From: CAZUWH01 sp964624075 | GTDB taxonomy: Bacteria; Pseudomonadota; Alphaproteobacteria; Rhodospirillales; Rhodospirillaceae | Direction: 5' to 3' | Length of the DNA stretch: 58,664 nt | Assembly (NCBI GenBank): GCA_964624075.1 | Contig: CAZUWH010000013.1 | Location: forward strand, 1-58,664 | In this document: piece after piece, positions 1 through 9,182 of the stretch | Position numbering within the stretch: position 1 is the first letter of the stretch | How the letters are laid out: each line of letters begins with the position of its first letter | Notes under the pieces: model-generated | Seen by the model: the letters and a program-made list of their open reading frames with translations, nothing else | The model's database searches: none | Told to the model about the DNA's origin: nothing | Translations under genes and position numbers: made by a program

Positions 1-52
1 CACCTGATTTGTAATCAGGTGGTCGCGGGTTCGAATCCTGCAACCGGCACCA
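1..52 (+). tRNA. tRNA-Thr (UGU), 3' part
   Basis: Only the 3' part of the gene lies in the window. The anticodon stem pairs CCTGA with TCAGG around a seven-base loop TTTGTAA, which puts anticodon TGT at positions 34-36 and so decodes ACA (Thr). The T arm follows as GCGGG, TTCGAAT, CCTGC, and the gene ends with an encoded CCA at 50-52. The acceptor 5' half and D arm lie upstream of the window. The gene directly borders an accessory region with phage-like debris, the usual arrangement when a tRNA 3' end serves as an integration site. Confidence 0.9.
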
Positions 53-924
53 AGGGAATCAAGGGGTTGGGGAGTGGCGGTTTTCTCTGGAAGCCACGCG
101 GAAGCAAATCGCAAATTCAGACACCTTGCCCAGGAGATGATATCATCCAGAAGATTTAGCGTTATTAAGATAGCGTAGTCATCAGTATTTACTATCTATG
201 AGACTTGCGCGGCGTTGATCAAGTTCGTCACATGCACGGCAAACGCAACTAGATCTTTGATCAGGCTTGGACAGAGGATCTCCAGATCCTATATGTTGTA
301 CCCGTCCTAGTTCTCGTCCCAGCTCAACTGGAACAGGCTGCTGCCCTGGCCGCTGGTGTTGTCTGACGCCGACACGTACACGGGATTGTTGCCGATGGGT
401 AGCAGGGCACAGATAACGCGCCCCCAGTTCGGCGGACTGCAGCGAGGAAAAGATACTGGAGGTCACGACCATCGCCGCCGTATCGACGGTCTACAGGCCA
501 CCGGAGGTTAGGATGAACAGACTGTCGGCGCTTAAGAGCTGACGGCTTTTATGCACCCGGTCACTTCCCAGCATCACCGCCACCGGGTCGTCATCAAGCG
601 GCTCTAAGGGCCCTTGCGCCTCGTGGAAGTCGAAGCAGGTGCCGGCTCTCGATCTCCAGAGCACAGACGGCAGATCGCGCGAGCCACCGAAATGGTGATC
701 AGTGGTTAGCAACCAACCACTCCCCATTCCCCACTATCGTCGTAATCGGCGAGCGTGCACAGCACGGTCGTGTGATCGACTTCATCACCGGCTACCATGC
801 CGCGCTGGGATTCTGCAACGCTCCGCGCCGCGGCCTGGAGGATCAAGAGGGTTCCGCGTGCCTTGACTCCCAGCCCCCCGGGGACCAAGGTAAGGGAAAA
901 CGTGAAACGAGGGAGATTCTCCCA

Positions 925-1101
925 ATGGTTGTGGCTGCTCCGTTCGATACCCTGAAGCTAGCGTGCAGGCTGCGGTCTGCCGGTTTCAGCCTCGAGCAGG
1001 CTGCCGATATCGCTGAATCCCTGGCCGAAGCGTTCGCCATCGCCGAAGTTGCCACCGCGGTCGCGGTACGGGATCCTGCTGCATTGACGGGGCGATCATG
1101 A
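925..1101 (+). pseudogene. DUF1640-like N-terminal fragment
   Basis: A 58-residue frame starts at ATG 925 behind a purine-rich GGGAG. It opens with APFDTLKLACRLRSAGF and continues with SLEQAADIAESLAEAF. This matches the start of the DUF1640/CCDC90-like family, whose members begin with a phenylalanine-aspartate/asparagine-threonine motif and a helix that recognises its own coiled coil, and normally end in a membrane helix. Here the frame stops before any coiled coil or membrane segment, so it is probably a truncated relic. A second member of the family, also broken, lies at 48727-49016. Confidence 0.5.
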
Positions 1102-1689
1102 AATGCCTGATGCCGGCGGCGCGGCATGGATGGCTGGGACAGGCCCGCCCGGCCATAACGAAGATTGGGTGGTCAGGTGCTCGTGGTTGACTGCCAGCCC
1201 CTGGCCACAAGCTGTGCCGTGAAGCCGCCGGTATCTGTATCCTGCCTCCACCTCTGCCGCAGAGCAGCAGGGGGGAGGGGCCGACAAGGGCCCTAGGGCC
1301 CTTGTCGCGCCAATAGCACTGGTCCTGCTGGAGCCACCCGCAGGTCGGCCTCGTTCATCGGCACGGCCGGGGTCTCCCGCCCGTCGGGCACGGGCCCCCC
1401 CAGGTGGGGATCCCACGGCCGTATCAGGAACAAGGTGCCATCGGCTGATGCATAGTCCGCGCCGCGTGGATCATGTTCGGATCCTGCTCCACGATCTCCA
1501 CCAGCCAGTGATCAAGCATCTGGATCCTGGTCCCGGCATCGCTCCCGAGTGTCTGTCTCCAGCCTCCTGATGTTGGCATTGATCTCCGCCGACATGGGCC
1601 CCCGGTCAAGAGGCCTTCTGCGCCCGCCACCTGGGCCTTGAAATAGCGGTGTGCTAGCGCCGTGAACTGCTCCTGCGTGACGTTGTTGG

Positions 1690-2290
1690 TCTTTGACCAT
1701 TTCATGTCGATCGCCGGCGCCATCGGCCAGGGCCTGCTCGGTCACCGATAGTTCCAGGGTGCCCGATTTTTGCGCCACGATGGTGAAGGCACGCCGCCCC
1801 TCCCCTCGGGCGCCAGGTCATCGAGCCGCCGGCGTACCAGCACGGGGGGGGGGGACAGGCCCCGTTCGTCTCGAACCCCTGTGCGGCGAGAAACAGCCGA
1901 TAGCGGCGCGCACCCTCGCCCCTCGCCTGCAACACGCGGCGCAATGCCAGCACCCGGCCATTGCCGGACTCGACGACATTGGCGTCCTTGGCCACGATCG
2001 GTGCGCCCCGGTGGAGGCATCGGGGGAGGTGCCAAGGCGCTCCAGCCAGAAGTGGGCGACGATGTCATGGATTTGCGCTTCCGCCACCGTGCGCCCACGA
2101 TCACGGGGTTGCAACTCGGCTGGAAAGTCCGGGTTCACGTCCAGGGCATTGGTGTGGCTCGTGATCAGGTCATCGGCCTCCACCACCTCCGGGCGCACCC
2201 GCAGCCGCCGGCCGCCGGCGTCGAACACGACGTGAGGGTGGAAAGGATCGAGAGGGCCTTGACCCCGTCGGGAATGGGTGTAGAATAAAT
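1690..2290 (-). pseudogene. DdrB-like ParB-superfamily domain relic
   Basis: Read on the minus strand, consecutive frames give a coherent ParB-like domain: VRPEVVEADDLITSHT, then PAELQPRDRGR and HDIVAHFWLERLG, then after a frameshift VVESGNGRVLALRRVL with RYRLFLAAQGF, then VLVRRRLDDL, and finally FTIVAQKSGTLELSVTEQA. The order (EADDL-SH, LQPRDR, ESGNGR, RAWL-like helix, VRRR) is that of the DdrB-like ParB domain found in large proteins of phages and integrative elements. At least three frame changes break the gene. The remains may run on to about 1424, but I cannot follow them with confidence. Its role in the intact element is unknown to me. Confidence 0.6.
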
Positions 2291-3794
2291 ACGTTGCTCC
2301 AGAGGCCTGCAACGGAGTAAGATGGTGCCTTGTCGGCAGCGTCTCTGCTGTTGGCCCTTGTGGAGGGTGCTGACGGAGCAACGCGTCGTTCCGACAAAGG
2401 GCCTTTCGCTACCCGGCCCATAGCCAGCATCTCCCCGCGCAAGGCCAGGTCCAGGCAAGCAGGTTCCTTGATCCGGATCGGTTTTGGTCATCGACCACTA
2501 CCTCCTGCGTCAGGGGGGCATCGGGCGCCAGGGTGGCTAAGAAATTCCAGCTCGGCATTTTTACTACGAAACAAGAATCTCGGCCCTAAACAGCAACAGG
2601 ATGTCCGCGTCCGTGTCGCACACCAGCGGTGCGTTCCCTCATCGACTCTGTGTTTGACACACTCGGCGGCATGGCCAAACACCGGGGTCTTGCCATCCGG
2701 CAGGCGGTATTCAACTGGGCCGCCGTCCTGTCTCCGACTTCGAGCGCGGCCGAAATGGCAGCGCCCTGAAACAGGGCGCCAGGAGCATCTACAAACTGGC
2801 CCGACTCACACAAAACCGCCAGAGCGTCATTGCCGCCACCCGTTGGAAACCCTGACGCGGTTCCGGCAAACATGGGTAGCCTAGCAAGCCCGGTCCCCGC
2901 TTTTGATGTCGGCAAATGCCAGCGCGTTGGCATTTGCTGTCCGTATCCTCGGCCTGTATTCGCCCGGCATACCGACGTGGATGCAGCACACCATGCCGAA
3001 AAGCTGCTGTATGGCGCGATCTTCGTGAGTTAGAATATGTGCTTGGCTTCCCAGCCAGGGCGTGGAGCGGTGGCAATAGCGTGCCGCAAAGGAGGTGGAA
3101 ACTCCGAGCTATCTGGCCTTGAGCACGGGCGCCCGCACTCGGCCCGCCGTCTCTTTTTGCGCCTCCAAGCGCGCGTACGGGGTGCGCTGGCCAGCGTTAA
3201 GCCGGAGGGGCGTAATCTTCTTCCCTCCTTAGTTTTGAATTAAAACAGGCCGCTCGCAGCAATGCTGTGAATCGGGACGAAACCGGCGATCAGCCTTGCG
3301 GTAGTCATCGATGGTGATGACGGCAGGCCGCCTCGCTGCTCGTCAATGCCCCTCCTCCTCGGCGTAGCGGAGCCATTCGGCGAGCGGGATTCCCTTCCCC
3401 CGCTCTGTTACGCGGGATCGTCGAGATGAAAGACCCTGCTGCTCCATCCGAATGATCTGCTCCCGCGCTCGCGAGAGGATCTCCACCACACCCGCCGCTA
3501 CAGACAGGGATCGGGTGTCATGAATGAGACCGATGATTTCCTCAGCCTTAGCCTCGACCTGTTCTCCAAGAGATACGCACGCGGTAAGATCGCGCGGTCC
3601 CTATTTTGCGGACCCCAGCCGTAAATAACTCTCTGAAATTCCGTGCTAGTCAGCGATCTAACGATTAGATAGCACATTCAGACGCCATTCGCGTTCAATC
3701 GCTTCCCAATCGATAAGGCGGCGCTTGGGGCCTCTGCGACGGGGGGCGGGGTGTTTTCTCGCATGAGAGATGGCCCTGATTCTTTGGGGATTCC

Positions 3795-4555
3795 AGGGCG
3801 TGTCGTCAATTGAGTCATATGACGATGACGGTAAGGTGAACTACGGGGAGAAAGTTCCTTGCAATTTTGTCGCAGTGGGTGGCGATGGCCCTGAACTGCT
3901 TGTGCTTGCAGAAGAAATTTTCGACGAGATAACGTGCCTTGTAGAGATCCCTATCGTATTCGCGCAGATTGATCTTGTTGCTCCGAGGCGGGAGGACAGC
4001 GTGTTGGGCGGCTGCCTCCAGTCCCTTGCGGACGCGTGCCGCGGCGTCGAAAGCCTTGTCCGCGATATGCGTGTCAGCTTCCATTTGCGGCCATGGCGCG
4101 TCAGTACCAACGCGATCATGGGCCTGCCCCGCCGTCAGGATGAATGTGGGGGATTGCCCAGGGCATCGACCAAGGCGTGGATTTTGGTGCCCAGACCGCC
4201 CCGGCTACGGCCACAATGGGGCTTGACCTTCATCTTTTTTTTGGCGCTCCTGCGCTGGGTTGATGGGCGTAGACGATGAGGCTGTCGATCATCGCGTACT
4301 CGTTATCAGCATCGGTGGCCAAATGCGGGAACAATTGCTCCCATCTCCCGCATCCGGCCCAACGGCAGAAGGTCTTTGACCCGCTCCCACTGATCATCCC
4401 GCAATCCATGCGCGTCGCATCGGCCAGCCTCAAATGCAATGCCGACACTCTATGAACCACATCTTGTCGCCCTTTGGCAGACTCTTCTGAAGTAGATGCA
4501 AGGACTCTCATAACGTGCACCATCCTTTACCCGCATCACATTGACAACACGTCCT
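3795..4555 (-). mobile_element. IS5-family insertion sequence, inactive
   Basis: The element is about 761 bp. Its ends are imperfect inverted repeats: the left end begins AGGGCGTGTCGTCAATTG at 3795, and the right end read inward from 4555 is AGGACGTGTTGTCAATGTG. The interior carries one transposase gene on the minus strand, split by frameshifts. The size and the terminal motif are usual for the IS427/IS1031 group of IS5. The right boundary joins directly to a MITE end at 4556, so the element inserted into that repeat. A duplicated target could not be confirmed because the left flank does not match the right flank. Confidence 0.75.
3815..4523 (-). pseudogene. IS5-family transposase, frameshifted
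   Basis: The N-terminal part (4523 down to about 4230) ends with MIDSLIVYAHQPSAGAPKKR, the DST-VRAHQHSAGA region that carries the first DDE aspartate. The middle continues in another frame as MKVKPHCGRSRGGLGTKIHA. A third frame resumes as NPPTFILTAGQAHD and runs on as ADKAFDAAARVRK, then YKARYLVENFFCKHKQFRAIATHCDK, where Y-(2)-R-(3)-E-(6)-K is the IS5 signature and Glu the last catalytic residue. Many IS5 members make transposase by programmed frameshifting, but here at least two frame changes occur in unusual places, so the gene is most likely dead. Confidence 0.75.
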
Positions 4556-4598
4556 AAGGCGACTTAAAATAAATTCCACACTGAAAATTTCTGACTCT
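4556..4598 (-). repeat. Solo end of the MITE family, cut by IS5
   Basis: The sequence AAGGCGACTTAAAATAAATT and the following CCACACTGAAAATTTCTG match, apart from a few changes, the end of the elements at 23489-23814, 27821-28140 and 41990-42317. Only this end remains, starting exactly where the IS5 right inverted repeat stops. Confidence 0.7.
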
Positions 4599-4601
4599 CA
4601 C

Positions 4602-4640
4602 GGCCGTGGTTTTCCTACTGATTTGTCTATGGTAGATTAC
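4602..4640 (+). CRISPR. Possible single CRISPR repeat remnant
   Basis: The run CCGTGGTTTTCCTACTGATT at 4604, extended by TG, recurs as its reverse complement at 8664-8686 just upstream of cas9, with 22 of 23 positions alike (one base absent here). Type II-C loci normally have the order tracrRNA, cas9, cas1, cas2, array, so this spot just past cas2 is where the array should be, and the copy near cas9 is where an anti-repeat should be. The segment then ends with TCTATGGTAG. No second copy is seen here, so any array has shrunk to one repeat. The alternative is a shared leader or promoter-like sequence. Confidence 0.45.
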
Positions 4641-4661
4641 CCCGCGGGGAAGGGGTTGGAA

Positions 4662-4705
4662 CTGCTGTGATTTCCGTGTCTTGAGCAACGCCGAAATCAC
4701 AGCAG
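4662..4705 (-). terminator. Hairpin at the end of the cas genes
   Basis: Perfect 13-bp arms CTGCTGTGATTTC (4662-4674) and GAAATCACAGCAG (4693-4705) enclose an 18-base loop. The stop codon of the original cas2 frame (4697-4699) lies inside the arm. There is no T run after the stem, so it may be an RNA-stability hairpin or a relic of the array leader instead of an intrinsic terminator. Confidence 0.4.
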
Positions 4706-5027
4706 GACCATCTGGGAGGGGCCGACTCGTTCAGTTTTTTGTGCGAGACCAAGCACTAATTCCATCCGTGCATATTGCCGGTCGGTTATCTGGCAGCGTG
4801 CGAACGCTGCCTTCCTTTGGCAGATTTACCCGCATGCGCCGGGCATGTTTCTCGACGGCATCCTGCCTCCGACAGATGCGCGCGTAAACTGAAAGTTGTA
4901 GCATCAGAAAGCCATCGTCCTTAGGAAAATGGCGGAAGCGATTGACACGGCGACGCTGCTCCCTGGTGCCGACCGGCAGGTCGAAGAAGACGAGAAGCCA
5001 TATGTATCGAACCTTTTCGGCGTTCAT
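4697..5027 (-). pseudogene. cas2: CRISPR-associated endonuclease Cas2, frameshifted
   Basis: The frame from ATG 5027 begins NAEKVRYIWLLVFFDLPVGT, which has the first beta strand and the conserved metal-binding Asp of Cas2 (VFFDLP). It continues as RFRHFPKDDGFLMLQLSVYARICRRQDA and reaches SVRTLP near 4800. There one extra C shifts the frame: the in-frame product ends as DNRPAICTDG, while the original frame gives ITDRQYARMELVLG and stops at 4699. The last strand, which swaps in the Cas2 dimer and contacts Cas1, is therefore lost. Cas2 forms the Cas1-Cas2 spacer integrase. It starts about ten bases after the cas1 stop, as in an intact type II-C operon. Confidence 0.85.
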
Positions 5028-5036
5028 GGCACACCG

Positions 5037-5456
5037 TCAGTCAGCGCCGCCCAGCGTAGGCGCAAGAAGCAGCGTGGCACTGCCGTGCCTCGATATCGCG
5101 TGCACAAGGCTTGCCGCCACAGCCCCTGTTGCGGCGAGCAGGATCGTCTGCTCGGTCCCGAGAATCGCGTCGTCCTTCCAGAATGGCCGCCATATGCCGC
5201 CGGCCCTCAACGCTCAATGTCCCGGCTGCGCAATCCCGTGCCCGCTCTGCCGCCTGTCGGTCCATGATACGACCATGACGACTCTGGCTTCGGCGAGCGC
5301 GGATAAGAGCGCCCCGCTAATGCTGATTCGCGGCGTATCGAGAATTAGCCACGCGACATCCTCAACCGCAAGCGACACCACGCCGCCGTCCTGATCGACG
5401 ACGATTGGCCGATCCCGGTACGTCAGCCGGGTGGGAGAGGAAGAGGAAATGTGCAC
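5037..5456 (-). pseudogene. cas1: CRISPR integrase Cas1, internal deletion
   Basis: GTG 5456 begins HISSSSPTRLTYRDRPIVV, followed by SLAVEDVAWLILDTPRISISGALLSALAEARVV, the N-terminal beta domain of type II Cas1. The next residues leave the family pattern near 5270. In another frame the end reads EQTILLAATGAVAASLVHAI and LLLAPTLGGAD, like the C-terminal helix of type II-C Cas1, with a stop at 5037-5039. The whole span is 420 bp, against about 900 bp for the family, so the middle with the catalytic Glu and His is gone. Spacer acquisition from this locus is therefore not possible. It lies between cas9 and cas2. Confidence 0.8.
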
Positions 5457-8400
5457 GCCGCGCCATGCTATGTGCGAACCTCGCTCTTCACCTCGGCGCG
5501 CGCGCCGAAGCGATCCACATTATATTTTTTCAGGGTCAACAGCGTTCTGGCGCCGATGCTACGAATAATTCTGCGCGGATCATGCGGCATTGCCAAGTTT
5601 ATGGCTCCCGTACTTCTGTCTAGACCAATAAAGTATCCAATGTGCGCTGTACCATCTGACTTCACGACTTTCACCCAGCCGCATGGGTAGAGACTGAATC
5701 GGAATTCATGATCAGGCCCGATTTCAACCCACCCGCTCTCGTCCTTTCCTCCCACGACCGCCTTGAGAGGTGGCCGCGGCCAGCCCCGCTTGTCCATGAC
5801 TTGATGCGGGTAGACCGGCGCGAGATAACATTCAATCTTGCCCTTCTTGCTGGGCTTGGAAAAGACGTCCACGTAGACCATCTCACCGCGGTCAGCCGCT
5901 CCACCGCACACCGGAACGGCAGGTTCTTTGGAGGTGCGCAACCGCGCTCTGGTGATGATATCCCCGCGCGGGGAGCGTGGCAGCCTATCCGTTTCGCGCG
6001 GTCGGCTGGCGGCAATTCAATTTCTGATCGAGTCCGCGATGGCCCTGCTTCGCTCATGGTCTTTCAAGCAGTCTAATTGCGCCAGCGCCATTTCCATCGA
6101 GAATTGGTTGTGCTCTATGCCAAGCTGCAAGACAGCGACACGCTCGAACACCACGGGCACGCCGTTGTGCTCCCTGACCTGGCCAATCGTGGCAGCGTGC
6201 CCCTCGCCCCATGCCCGCCGTCGCTCCGGACGGGCAACAAAAACGCTCTCGAAGGCGACCTTTGCCTGATTTCGGAATCCTTCCCATGGCGCATCCACCT
6301 TGCGCAGGGGGACGACCAGGCCCCTACTGTTCCCACTTCTGGAACGACCTTGTCAGCCGCTGAACCTCAGCCTCGCTCACCGCCGCGACCACCAAGGCGT
6401 TAAGCGCATGGTCACGGTCGTCATTCAGGCGCCTGCCATCGACCTTCTTGAGTGACTCCAGGCCCCAGGCCCGCCGCAGCACGGCGGTCAGCGTCCCCGG
6501 CCGCGTGAACACGCGTCGTTTTTCGCCTTTGCCCTGGCGTTCGCCATAGGGATAGCCGATATCGTTGAGATTGTAGCTTTTGAACTGCTCTTCTACCTCT
6601 ATGGCGTTCTTCAGCAGGTAATTGCGCTTTTTGATGCCGCGCAAATTCTTGTTCGTCTCGATCCGCTGGACGAACGTCTCCCACGCTTCCATGCCCTGAT
6701 CCGCCACGATCCACTCATAGGGCGTAGCGCTCTTCTTGCGCTGATTGGCGCTGACCAGGCACAGCGCCTTGTTGTTTGAAGCTGTCGTCGCCAAATCGGC
6801 GACCATGGCAGGATGTGATCGACCTGTACGCTGTTATCGGTCGCAATCACCTATCTGATATGGATATCTTTATCTAGTATAATAGTACTTGCTGCCCTGT
6901 TCTTTCCATAGGAGATAACGAAGCATGGTGTCGCAGTCAACATTTACAGTGTGCATTGGCTTGCAGACTTCCCCGTGCTCGTGTTCCAGCCAGGCGGTCT
7001 TGTCCTTGAGGTTGTTCTTGATTGCCCGGCGTTTTTCGATGCTGTTGCCGACATCGCAGGCAAGTTCAATGTAAATGGCGCCGGGCAAACCCCAGCGATT
7101 GCGCATCGCCCAGAGCTGTTTCAGTCCTTCGGTCAATGCCTTGCGCGCGATGGGATTGATATTAATGATGTTCTCACCGGCCTCGGCCACCAGCGCATTG
7201 AATTGCGCCTTGGCCGTAATCTGGTTGCGATGCGACAACGTCGATGCAGCATGGTTGTAGCTTGCCAGCGTGCACATTTCATCATAGCGTTTCCCCTGCG
7301 CCAGATGCGGCAGGAGCGTGCGGACCGCCTTCTTGGCGGAGATGTGGGGCGCGCCGCGCCCTTGAATTTCTCAAATGTCCCGGCATCAAGCACCTTGCGC
7401 AGCGCCTCAATCGTCGCCTGCCCCAATCCAATCGCCTTGATTTGTTCGGTGATCTATTCATTCGTCTCGAAAAAACCCAAGGCATGGGCAATGCGGTCAA
7501 GCTGCCCGGGTTGCATTCCGGCCCACAGCGCTTCCCCCAAGGCTTGGCGCAAGGTTGCAGTGCCGGCCATCGCTTCGCCGGTGCGAGCGACGATGTCCTG
7601 CCCTTCGTCCTCCGGCTTGATGGTCGTAAAGTGCTGTGTGGATGGTAGGTCGATCAGACCGCGAATGTGCTTGACCGACAGCGTCGCGGTTCTGCCCAAA
7701 TCAGAGGTCGCACGCACAAGTTCATGCGGTGTCAGCGGTCGTTCGTCGTGGGATACTGTGATTCGCAGATTGATAAGGCAGGTCAGCAGCCGGAACCGTT
7801 CGAATGACGGCGAAAGCTTTGCGGCCCTTTTCTCATCCCGTTCGAACAGGTAGGTCCCAACCAGCTTCTCGCTGTCCTCCATCGGTAATTGCTGGAAGGC
7901 GATGGCAAAATAGCGTTCTTCCAATTCTTCCGACGCCTAAGTCAGCCCTAGGTGCCGCTAGGCGGCGAACAATGCCTTGACTCCATATGCAAGATCATCA
8001 CGGTTTGCGGTGCAATCATAGATTGCTATCGCGGTTGCGTTTTTGTCCTGCGAACTCGGGGTCGCGGGCGAACACTGCACCAATCGTACCATAGCAGGTA
8101 ATCTTCTCTTTTATCGCATCGATTGCCACCAGCATTTTCTTGTCGTCAGCAGTGATGTTTCGAGTCTTGCGCTTGGCGGCTGACTTGAAGCCACGCCGCT
8201 TGGCGATATGGCTGCAGGCGACGGCAAACTCGATGGGCGTCAACGGCTTGTCCAACGCCCACGCGCGGATTTCCCACGGATCAAGGCCCGGCTTTCGCTT
8301 CTTGAGTGCCTCCGGATCGGCAGATGGCAACAGCCCTCTTTCATGAAACAGCCGGCGTAATTCGGCCATGCGGTTGCGACGACGGCGGATCACCCTGCGG

Positions 8401-8591
8401 AGCAGCCGATTGCTGCGCCTGATCTGATTTTTTGGTGTCCGCTCCTTATCGGTTCCGGGAACATCGAACATCCAGCTCCCGATCTGTTCTATCTGCCCTG
8501 CCTCTCCCGAAGCGGGCAGACGACGAAGAACTGCCCAACCGCACGAACTGATACCAAGATCGATACCAAAAGCTAAATCTTCGCTCATCAT
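5457..8591 (-). pseudogene. cas9: Type II-C Cas9 nuclease, multiply disrupted
   Basis: ATG 8591 lies behind GGGAGG. RuvC-I is AFGIDLGISSCGWAV with the catalytic Asp, then an Arg-rich bridge helix (RRSNRLLRRVIRRRRNRM). The recognition lobe runs from about 8200 to 7350. RuvC-II is GAIYIELACDVGNSIEKR with the catalytic Glu (Arg is usual where Cys stands). The HNH motif is VQVDHILPWS, continued in another frame by NNKALCLV. RuvC-III reads DRDHALNALVVAA, where the usual catalytic Asp is Asn. The C-terminal domain continues to VKSEVRT. The span of about 1045 codons fits the II-C family. Stop codons in the original frame lie at 7958, 7937, 7454, 6851, 6017 and 5468. Frameshifts lie near 8020, 7350, 6890, 6810 (two) and 6325. 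The gene cannot make active Cas9. Confidence 0.9.
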
Positions 8592-8642
8592 GAGCCTCCC
8601 TTCTTGGGCCTCGAATAAAAAACTCTTGACTTTGTCCTGTCA

Positions 8643-8735
8643 ACCGGCCGCACCTGATTGCAGCAAATCAGTAGGAAAAGCCACGGTAACAGAGTTTCTC
8701 TGTGAAGGATCATCCCCTCGTCGGATCACCGTGGG
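8643..8735 (+). ncRNA. Candidate tracrRNA (anti-repeat plus stem-loop)
   Basis: CAAATCAGTAGGAAAAGCCACGG at 8664-8686 is complementary to the putative repeat at 4604-4625, with a single bulged base. Directly after it, CAGAG-TTT-CTCTG (8690-8702) forms a short stem-loop of the kind that follows the anti-repeat in tracrRNAs. The segment is upstream of cas9 and would be transcribed away from it, a known arrangement in type II-C loci. The 5' and 3' ends are guesses. No promoter or T-run terminator is obvious. If the repeat call at 4604 is wrong, this call fails too. Confidence 0.4.
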
Positions 8736-9182
8736 GGAAATTCCTCTCTTCATTGTAACGGCGTGTGAGGTGCGCGCGGCCTTTGGTCCGGTCACGTGGT
8801 TATCCTCTGGCAGTCGCTAGTCTGTGCGCGGGCGCTGTTCGTTTTGTTCAACGTCTTGAAGCTGGTCCCAGGAAATCGGACAGAGGGAATGAAGTCATTC
8901 CAACGGGGATCAGAAGGCCGATGGCGACCCGTTCCGATTGCGGCCGGCCGGTATGTCGAGGGCAGCCGGGAGTCCAAACCCGCCGGGGGCGAGGGGTATG
9001 GTTGCACCAACTTCCGCCGCCTGCTCCACTGGCCGAGACGTCTTTTGCCCCTGACCCCGGGGAATCAGGCCGGCGATTACCGTCAGCCCTTCCCTTCACC
9101 GCTCTCCCCCCGATCGCCGAGAGCAGCTTTTTCACGGACGACCATCCATCCCTCGCCTGGCAGAAAGATCGCTGCCTGATCG
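8736..9182. other. Spacer between CRISPR remnant and core genes
   Basis: Frames on both strands are short, lack ribosome binding sites and match nothing I recognise. This is the boundary between the accessory region and the conserved chromosome. No copy of the tRNA-Thr 3' end is seen here that would mark an attachment site. Confidence 0.5.

Larger units (their letters stand above)
53..3650. other. Decayed accessory island, mostly gene debris
   Basis: No long intact gene is present. Open frames are short, overlap on both strands and change frame often. Recognisable scraps are the DUF1640-like stretch at 925-1101, the DdrB/ParB-like stretch at about 1690-2290 (minus), and a plus-strand run at 2763-2855 that includes GARSIYKLARLTQNRQS and resembles the helical associated domains of very large phage or ICE polyproteins (weak recollection, not a firm match). 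A minus-strand frame at 3343-3600 has no start codon and gives a soluble helical peptide I do not recognise. The remainder, including 180-730 on the minus strand, shows nothing I can name. Its position beside tRNA-Thr and its content suggest a dead integrative element. Confidence 0.55.
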
